From positions 744,001 to 808,000 of the forward strand of contig NZ_QLYX01000001.1 in the NCBI RefSeq assembly GCF_003289645.1: 64,000 nt of DNA. The letters run 5' to 3'. Shown piece after piece: positions 57,131-64,000 of this stretch. The number at the start of each line of letters is the position of its first letter. The first letter of the stretch is position 1. This DNA is from Actinomadura craniellae (GTDB lineage: Bacteria; Actinomycetota; Actinomycetes; Streptosporangiales; Streptosporangiaceae). The position numbers were made by a program, and so were the translations under genes. The notes beneath the pieces were generated by a model. It was not told where the DNA came from. It did no database searches and saw only the letters and a list, made by a program, of their open reading frames with translations.

Positions 57131-57136
57131 TACGGT
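57131..57136 (+). promoter_or_regulatory. Candidate -10 for the 243-residue protein gene
   Basis: TACGGT, followed by an AT-richer stretch and the ribosome site AAAGGGGG before GTG 57163. The expected start near 57143 gives a 20-base leader. TGGTGA at 57105-57110 is a weak -35 with a long spacer. Confidence 0.35.
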
Positions 57137-57162
57137 AATCGCGATCAAGAAAGGGGGCCGGG

Positions 57163-57894
57163 GTGACCAAGCTCAACCAGATCATCGCCGTGGAGAAGGG
57201 CGTCAAGAGCAAGTCCCTCCAGGAGCTGGCCCGTGCCCAGCAGGCGGTGCAGAAGGCTCCGCTGCTGTCGGGGATCTCGCGCACGTACCAGCCCAAGGAC
57301 GAGGAGGGCGAGCAGCTGCCGCCGGAGTCGACCCGGGTCCAGGTCAAGAGCGAGGGCGTGCTGCGGGAGGTGGCGGCCACGCTGACCCGCCTGTTCGACG
57401 TGACGGCCACCAAGGACTGGGCCAACTCCGTCGCCAAGGCCGACGTGACCGTGGACGGGCGCGCCCTGCTGCGCGACGTGCCGGTCTCCTACCTGCTCTT
57501 CCTGGAGAAGCAGCTCACCGAGCTGCAGGCCTTCATCAAGAAGCTGCCGGTGCTGGACGCGGCCGAGACGTGGACGTTCGACGCGTCGACCGACGTGTGG
57601 CGCACCGAGCCGGTCCGCACGATCCGGACCAAGAAGGTGCCGTTCAACCACGTCAAGGCCGAGGCCACGGAGAAGCACCCGGCCCAGGTCGAGGTGTTCT
57701 TCGAGGACGTGGCGATCGGCTACTGGTCGACCGTGAAGTTCTCCGGTTCCCTTCCGGCCCAGCGGGTCAACGAGCTGCTGGAGCGGGTGGAGAAGCTGCA
57801 GAACGCGGTGAAGTTCGCCCGGGAGGAGGCCAACGGGGCCGAGGTGACCGACCAGAGCGTCGGCGAGGCGGTCTTCGGCTACCTGTTCGCATGA
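57163..57894 (+). CDS. Conserved actinobacterial protein of unknown function, linked to tRNA-like RNAs
   Basis: A 243-residue soluble protein starting (GTG) MTKLNQIIAVEKGVKSKSLQ. I have seen this family widely in actinobacteria (I believe catalogued as DUF7873), without assigned function. It has no signal peptide or membrane helix. Features: a helical N-terminus, VSYLLFLEKQLTELQAFIKK, a central strand-rich part with RTIRTKKVPFNHVKAEATEK and many Lys, and a C-terminal coiled coil (QRVNELLERVEKLQNAVKFA). It does not resemble the TROVE/Ro60 protein. It is directly followed by a hairpin and two permuted tRNA-like RNA elements, which makes RNA binding an attractive guess only. Confidence 0.8.
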   Translation: MTKLNQIIAVEKGVKSKSLQELARAQQAVQKAPLLSGISRTYQPKDEEGEQLPPESTRVQVKSEGVLREVAATLTRLFDVTATKDWANSVAKADVTVDGRALLRDVPVSYLLFLEKQLTELQAFIKKLPVLDAAETWTFDASTDVWRTEPVRTIRTKKVPFNHVKAEATEKHPAQVEVFFEDVAIGYWSTVKFSGSLPAQRVNELLERVEKLQNAVKFAREEANGAEVTDQSVGEAVFGYLFA

Positions 57895-57904
57895 TCCACA
57901 GACT

Positions 57905-57925
57905 CCCCCCGCTCGAGGCGGGGGG
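57905..57925 (+). terminator. Hairpin between the protein gene and the tRNA-like RNAs
   Basis: CCCCCCGC (57905-57912) and GCGGGGGG (57918-57925) form a perfect 8-bp stem with a TCGAG loop, 10 bases after the stop codon. It may end the mRNA or be a processing point if the RNAs are cut from one transcript. A smaller GGTG/CACC hairpin follows at 57928-57940. Confidence 0.6.
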
Positions 57926-57940
57926 AAGGTGAGGAGCACC

Positions 57941-58082
57941 AAGCTGAAACTGAAGCTCAGCCTGAACCAGGCGGTGACAGTGGGGGTTCGAGTCCCCTTC
58001 CCGGCACTCCGCGCCGGGATGGCCCATCGAGGTAAGAGGCGGCCGCCGCTCACGCTCAGACTCTCGCTCCAGACTCAGCATT
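57941..58082 (+). ncRNA. Circularly permuted tRNA-like RNA 1 (YrlA/Y-RNA-like)
   Basis: Read in order: T stem GGGGG (57982-57986), T loop TTCGAGT, T stem CCCCT (57994-57998); at once TCCCGGC (57999-58005), a 7-base loop, and GCCGGGA (58013-58019), a perfect 7-bp closed acceptor-like helix; TG; a D arm GCC (58022-58024), loop with GG at 58031-58032, GGC (58038-58040). GGCGG (57970-57974) before the T arm pairs with CCGCC (58043-58047) after the D arm as the anticodon stem. Flanks pair irregularly: CTGA/TCAG, AGC/GCT, CTG/CAG, GCTGA/TCAGC (57943-57965 with 58056-58079). No CCA end or anticodon loop. The exact ends are estimates. An 8-bp alternative pairs 57970-57977 with 58082-58089. Confidence 0.72.
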
Positions 58083-58094
58083 CACCGCCGAACC

Positions 58095-58222
58095 CCGTCC
58101 GAACGGATGCGGACCCCCGCCGCGGAGGTTGCCGGTTCGAGCCCGGCTCGCTCCTCTCCGTGGGGCGATAGCTCAATAGGTAGAGCGCCGCGGGGACACG
58201 ACTGATCCGCATCCTTAAACGG
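58095..58222 (+). ncRNA. Circularly permuted tRNA-like RNA 2 (YrlA/Y-RNA-like)
   Basis: A complete tRNA body in permuted order: anticodon-stem strand CGCGG (58121-58125), variable loop AGGTT, T stem GCCGG, T loop TTCGAGC, CCGGC (to 58147), acceptor strand TCGCTCC (58148-58154), 7-base loop, acceptor strand GGGGCGA (58162-58168; one G-U), TA as U8-A9, D stem GCTC, loop AATAGGTA with the GG pair, GAGC (to 58186), G26, anticodon-stem strand CCGCG (58188-58192). All helix lengths are those of tRNA. Outside, GGATGCGGA (58105-58113) pairs with TCCGCATCC (58206-58214) and CCGT with ACGG (58095-58098, 58219-58222), leaving a CGAAC-containing internal loop as in Ro-binding stems of Y RNAs. Confidence 0.82.
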
Positions 58223-58249
58223 CCCGAGGTGTGCAACTGGGCGGTACCC

Positions 58250-58284
58250 GGAGCCCGGGGAGATGGGAAAACTCCCCGGGTTCC
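58250..58284. terminator. Bidirectional terminator between the tRNA-like RNAs and lspA
   Basis: GGAGCCCGGGGAG (58250-58262) pairs with CTCCCCGGGTTCC (58272-58284) over 13 positions including one G-U, with an A-rich 9-base loop. It lies downstream of both the plus-strand RNA pair and the minus-strand lspA gene. No gene is seen in 57895-58315. Confidence 0.75.
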
Positions 58285-58315
58285 ACCATGTCCGGCCCCT
58301 GTGCCGCCGGCCTCC

Positions 58316-58900
58316 TCAGGCTTCGGAACGGTCGGGGAGCGGGGCGGGGTCCTCGGTCCGGGCGGGCGTGCCGGTGAAGGGGATGTCGCGCAGGCTGAGC
58401 AGCATGAGCAGGGCGGCGCCGCCGGTGAGGGCGATGTCGGCGACGTTGCCGACGAAGAAGCCGTTGTAGTCGATGAAGTCGACGACGTGGCCCCGGGCGA
58501 AACCGGGTTCGCGCAGCAGGCGGTCGAGCAGGTGGGAGGTGGCGCCGCCCAGCGGGATGCCCAGCCCGACGGCCCAGGCGCGCGAGCCGAGCCGCCGGCC
58601 GGCGTACAGGATGCCGACGACCGCGGCGGCCGTTATCAGGGCGAACACCCACGTGGCGCCGGATCCGATGGAGAACGCGGCACCGGGGTTGTACACCAGG
58701 CGCAACTGGATGAATTCGGGGATCACCGTGATGTGCCGGCCGTCCGAGAGCGTCGAGGTGGCCCACAGCTTGGTGGCCTGGTCCACGGCGAGGACCACCG
58801 CGGCCGGCGTGAGCATCAACGCGTACAGCTTGGGCAGCCCGGGCAGCCCGGGTTTCCGCCTCGCCTCGGTCAGGGCTTGCTCGTCCGCTCCGGCCGGCAC
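58316..58900 (-). CDS. Signal peptidase II-like protein with altered core motif
   Basis: A 194-residue, four-helix membrane protein of the LspA family, which removes signal peptides from lipoproteins. Seen: VLAVDQATKLWATSTL (first conserved box), YNPGAAFSIGSG (second), GGATSHLLDRL, then HVVDFIDYNGFFVGNVADIA with both catalytic Asp. In the third box the near-invariant GN of GGAxGNLIDR is SH here; that Asn lines the active site. It may be a divergent paralogue beside a standard lspA elsewhere. GTG start after GGAGG. The C-tail is short and Pro/Arg-rich. Confidence 0.8.
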   Translation of the reverse strand: MPAGADEQALTEARRKPGLPGLPKLYALMLTPAAVVLAVDQATKLWATSTLSDGRHITVIPEFIQLRLVYNPGAAFSIGSGATWVFALITAAAVVGILYAGRRLGSRAWAVGLGIPLGGATSHLLDRLLREPGFARGHVVDFIDYNGFFVGNVADIALTGGAALLMLLSLRDIPFTGTPARTEDPAPLPDRSEA

Positions 58901-59045
58901 GCGTACCTCCGCACTTCGGGACTTTCCGTGCCGATCCTACGGGCCGCCGTGGCCGTCTCGGAACGACGTCCGAGCGGGCACGGATAGTGCGCGATGACCG
59001 TGCCGCGGCCGGCAGACCGTGCCGCAGCCACCGCTGCCCGGTTCC

Positions 59046-59063
59046 ATTCCAGTTTAATTCCAG
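59046..59063 (+). repeat. ATTCCAG direct repeats upstream of the phosphodiesterase-like gene
   Basis: ATTCCAG at 59046-59052 and 59057-59063, one helical turn (11 bases) apart, just before a TAATTT box (59074-59079). The surroundings are AT-rich for this genome. Position over the -35 region suggests an activator site. Nothing else is seen in 58901-59149. Confidence 0.45.
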
Positions 59064-59149
59064 AGTCTTCCGCTAATTTGCGATCCGCGCAGTGATCGGC
59101 CGTCGGCTGTGATCGGTGCTGTGGCCGGAAACCCGTGGGAGGTGTCCAC

Positions 59150-60319
59150 ATGGCGCGGGTGGACCGGGGCGAAGGGACGATCGCCTATCTCGGGGTGCTG
59201 TTGCTGGTCGCCGGCGTCGTGGGGGCCGTCGCCGTGAGCGGCGTCGGGGGAAAGGTCACGGAAGCCTGCGCGGACGCCATCTGCCGGGTCGTGGGCGGCG
59301 AATGCGCCGCGCCCGCCGCCGGGACGGCGGAGGGGGCCGGCCGGCCGGTCAGCAGGCTCCGCACGGGCGGGGGCGCCGCGACGCCGTCCCCACGGCCGAG
59401 CGCCCGGCCTCCGGTCCGGGAACCGGTGTGCAAACCGGACCCCGAGGGGCGGATCCCCTGGGTCGACCGGTTGCACGCCCACAACGACTACGAGAACAGG
59501 AACCCGCTCGCCGACGCGCTGGACAACGGCGCGACCAGCGTGGAGGTCGACGTCTTCCAGGAGCGCGACGGCACCCTGTCGATCAGGCACGACCGGAACA
59601 ACGACGCGCGGCACCTGATCCTGCGCGAGCAGTACCTGAGCTACCTCGCCCTGCGGGCCCAGCAGAACGGCGGGGAGATCTACCCGGGGCGGAGCGAGCC
59701 GTTCGAGGTGTTCATCGAGTTCAAGGAAGGCGGAGCGGACGCGTACGCCCAACTGATCAGGGAGATGACGACGACCCGTCCACCGCTGCCGCCCGACGTG
59801 CGGCTGGTCCTGCCGATGCCGGAGAAGCCGATCTTCGATCCCGTTGCCAACACCCTCGGCGGCGAGCCGATTCCCGCGAACGTCACCTTCTCCAAGGGCT
59901 TCGAGATCCGCAGGGACGCCAACGACCGGCCCTACTGTGTGCTGCCCGAACAACTCGACGCCACCCGGCCCGGGTACGACCCCCGGATCGCGTCGCGGGT
60001 CACCGTCCTGAACGGCAAGTTCGGCGACTGCCTGCGGAACGACGGAGACGAGTTCAGGATCAACCCCGCGGAGCGGGACCGGTTCGGCGCCCTGGTCCGG
60101 CGCGCCCACGGCTCCGGCCACAGGGTCCGCATCTGGGGCGGCCCCGACGGCCGCCAGCGCCGGGACTTCGGCACCTTCTGGCCCTGCGTGCGCGGTGACA
60201 AGTGCAAGGGGGAACTGCGCGACGGCTGGTGGCGGACCGTGCTGGACACCGGGGTGGACTACCTGGTCACCGACCACCTCACCCGCGGCTCCCAGTGGCT
60301 GCGGAACTGCGGGAGTTAG
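59150..60319 (+). CDS. Pilin-like N-terminus fused to a PI-PLC/GDPD-like phosphodiesterase domain
   Basis: A 389-residue exported protein. The N-terminus RVDRGEGTIAYLGVLLLVAG has the short basic leader, Gly, and hydrophobic helix of Flp-type prepilins; many actinobacterial secreted proteins carry this module (GQG-x2-EYLG), here with Ala for the usual Glu. A Cys-containing segment and a Pro/Ser linker lead to a TIM-barrel phosphodiesterase-like domain from about residue 105: LHAHNDYENRNPLADAL (His109), SVEVDVFQERDGTLSIRHD and VFIEFKEGG. Such HAHNDY proteins are PI-PLC or glycerophosphodiesterase relatives. Substrate unknown. GGGAGG precedes ATG 59150. Confidence 0.7.
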   Translation: MARVDRGEGTIAYLGVLLLVAGVVGAVAVSGVGGKVTEACADAICRVVGGECAAPAAGTAEGAGRPVSRLRTGGGAATPSPRPSARPPVREPVCKPDPEGRIPWVDRLHAHNDYENRNPLADALDNGATSVEVDVFQERDGTLSIRHDRNNDARHLILREQYLSYLALRAQQNGGEIYPGRSEPFEVFIEFKEGGADAYAQLIREMTTTRPPLPPDVRLVLPMPEKPIFDPVANTLGGEPIPANVTFSKGFEIRRDANDRPYCVLPEQLDATRPGYDPRIASRVTVLNGKFGDCLRNDGDEFRINPAERDRFGALVRRAHGSGHRVRIWGGPDGRQRRDFGTFWPCVRGDKCKGELRDGWWRTVLDTGVDYLVTDHLTRGSQWLRNCGS

Positions 60320-60437
60320 CGGAGTCGGCCCGGGCGCCGGTGTTCCGTGCCGGCGCCGACCGCGAGGGCCACCACCGGGGGCGTGAGACACAGTCGTAAC
60401 ATGTCTGAATTGTCCCGTGCCGTTAGGCGTCCCGGGG

Positions 60438-62676
<2,239 letters not shown>

Positions 62677-62680
<4 letters not shown>

Positions 62681-63600
62681 GCGCCCCCGAACACCCCGCC
62701 CAGCAGCCCGCCCAGCAACCCGCCAAACAACGCAGTCACGTCCTGGCCAAGGCCGCGACCCTGATCGAGGCGCTGCCCTGGCTGGAGCGCCTGCACGGCC
62801 GCACCGTCGTGATCAAGTACGGCGGGCACGCCATGAGTGAGGAGTCGCTGCGGCACGCGTTCGCCGAGGACATCGTCTTCCTGCGGTATGTCGGCCTGCG
62901 CCCGGTGATCGTGCACGGCGGCGGGCCGCAGATCAACGCCGCGCTGGAGAAGCACGGCATCGAGTCGACGTTCACCGCCGGGCTGCGGGTGACCACTCCG
63001 GAGGCGATGGAGGTCGTCCGGATGGTGCTCGTCGGCCAGGTCAACCGCGACGTCGTCGGGCTGATCAACCGGCATGGCCCCTTCGCCGTCGGCATGTCCG
63101 GCGAGGACGCCAACCTCTTCACCGCCGAACGCAAGCCGGCGATGGTGGACGGGCACCCCGTCGACATCGGCCAGGTCGGTGAGATCGTCGAGGTGCGCGT
63201 GGACGCGGTGCACAGCCTGCTGGCCGACGGCCGGGTACCGGTGATTTCCAGCATCGCCCGCGGCGACAACGGCGAGATCTACAACGTGAATGCGGATACC
63301 GCAGCGGCCGCACTGGCCGTCGCGCTGGACGCCTCCAAGCTGGTCGTCCTCACCGACGTCGAGGGCCTGTACGCCGACTGGCCGAACTCCGAGGAAGTCA
63401 TCGACCGGCTGACCGCCGACGAACTGGCCGCACTCTTGCCCGGCCTCTCAGCGGGCATGGTGCCCAAGATGGAAGCCTGCCTCCAGGCGGTGCGCGGGGG
63501 AGTGCCCCGGGCCCACGTGCTCGACGGCCGGGTGGCGCACTCCCTGCTCCTGGAGATCTTCACCGACGAAGGGGTCGGAACGATGGTGGTGCCCGCATGA
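62677..63600 (+). CDS. argB: Acetylglutamate kinase
   Basis: Phosphorylates N-acetylglutamate, second step of arginine synthesis. The 307-residue amino acid kinase has the catalytic Lys in [10 protein letters not shown], the Gly-rich loop [18 protein letters not shown], and [16 protein letters not shown]. The long N-terminal helix ([20 protein letters not shown]) is that of the hexameric, arginine-inhibited form. The first 15 residues are a Gln/Pro-rich repeat ([11 protein letters not shown]). Confidence 0.95.
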
Positions 63601-63649
63601 GCCGGCGCGAGCGAGGCCCCAGGAGACCCAGGAGAGAGGCGAGCGACTC

Positions 63650-64000
63650 GTGAGCACGTCCGAAGAGCTGCGGAAGCGGTACGAGGCCGCGTTCATGCCC
63701 AACTACGGGGTGCCTCCGGTGGCGCTGGTGCGCGGCGAGGGCTGCCGCGTGTGGGACGCCGACGGCACCGGGTACCTCGACCTCATCGCGGGCATCGCGA
63801 CCAGCTCGCTGGGGCACGGCCACCCCGCTCTGGCGGAGGCGGTCTCCCGGCAGGTGGCCACACTGGCGCACACCTCCAACCTGTTCCTGCACGAGCCCGA
63901 GGTGCTGCTGGCCGAACGGCTGCTGGACCTGCTGGGCGCCCCCGGCCGGGTGTTCCTCACCAACAGCGGCACCGAGGCCAACGAGTGCGCGCTGAAGCTC
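63650..64000 (+). CDS. argD: Acetylornithine aminotransferase (N-terminal part, cut by window end)
   Basis: The first 117 codons of a class III PLP aminotransferase are present: NYGVPPVALVRGEGCRVWDA, then LDLIAGIATSSLGHGHPALA and FLTNSGTEANECALKL, the ArgD pattern in which SGTEA binds the PLP phosphate. The PLP-binding Lys lies beyond the window. GTG 63650 follows GGAGAGAGG. It completes argC-J-B-D in the usual order. Confidence 0.93.
   Translation, partial: MSTSEELRKRYEAAFMPNYGVPPVALVRGEGCRVWDADGTGYLDLIAGIATSSLGHGHPALAEAVSRQVATLAHTSNLFLHEPEVLLAERLLDLLGAPGRVFLTNSGTEANECALKL

Noticed and set aside
58013-58154. A conventional tRNA made of the 5' half of element 1 and the 3' half of element 2
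   Set aside because: The acceptor strands GCCGGGA and TCGCTCC do not pair, while each pairs fully with its partner in the permuted reading.
58095-58222. A permuted tmRNA or a permuted functional tRNA gene
   Set aside because: The D arm is a full canonical tRNA D arm, unlike tmRNA, and there is no tag frame. No discriminator-CCA follows the acceptor strand and the two ends form a helix where an anticodon loop would be needed.

Overview
The window is one contiguous piece of a very GC-rich actinobacterial chromosome. Start codons are often GTG, start/stop overlaps of the GTGA/ATGA type are frequent, and several genes look leaderless. Gene order follows the conserved actinobacterial core also known from Mycobacterium and Streptomyces. 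The mixture (PIM lipid genes, an AftA-like arabinosyltransferase candidate, Eis-like acetyltransferase, LuxR-type two-component pair) fits a filamentous actinomycete, perhaps Streptosporangiales. That placement is inference from gene content only.

Layout. 1-4.5 kb: end of an SDR gene, a quinone oxidoreductase, and pta-ackA (acetyl-CoA/acetate interconversion). 4.5-6.5 kb: a LuxR-type response regulator with its sensor kinase on the minus strand. 6.5-9 kb: thrS, preceded by a short leaderless reading frame with four consecutive Thr codons and a strong hairpin, a probable attenuator. 9-18 kb: a secreted protein, Asp23 protein, HIT hydrolase, divergent EF-G-like GTPase, then the phosphatidylinositol mannoside block pgsA-patA-pimA-lemA-like and a DUF3048 lipoprotein. 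18-24.5 kb: pdxS, an unknown gene, pdxT, yebC, an Eis-like acetyltransferase, ruvCAB. 24.5-31 kb: yajC-secD-secF, apt, rel. 31-40 kb: AftA-like membrane glycosyltransferase, converging aspS-hisS-MBL hydrolase, a membrane-anchored cyclophilin, a DUF349 protein. 39-41 kb: a minus-strand set of three membrane proteins (DUF305, DUF3105, small integral protein). 41-48.7 kb: rarA, two small membrane proteins, alaS, ruvX, mltG, aroE. 48.7-57 kb: infC-rpmI-rplT with an attenuated leader and an AUC start codon, tsnR, a STAS protein, a soluble sensor kinase, pheS-pheT. 57-60.3 kb: an accessory insert between pheT and argC. 60.4-64 kb: argC-argJ-argB-argD behind tandem ARG boxes, cut by the window end.

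The most unusual part is the accessory insert. A 243-residue protein of unknown function is followed by about 330 bases that encode no protein but hold two tandem RNA elements, each with the parts of a tRNA in circularly permuted order: variable loop, T arm, closed 7-bp acceptor helix, D arm, with the anticodon stem left open and continued into a stem formed by the two ends. The second copy is essentially a perfect tRNA body. This is the architecture of bacterial Y RNAs of the YrlA type, but no Ro60 (TROVE) gene is in the window. The 243-residue protein is therefore a candidate partner of a Y-RNA-like ribonucleoprotein.

Stretches over 300 bases without a conventional gene: 6530-6976 (thrS leader region) and 57895-58315 (tRNA-like RNAs). 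Both are described below. Functional calls rest on recognisable motifs and gene order read by eye; no database search or folding program was run.
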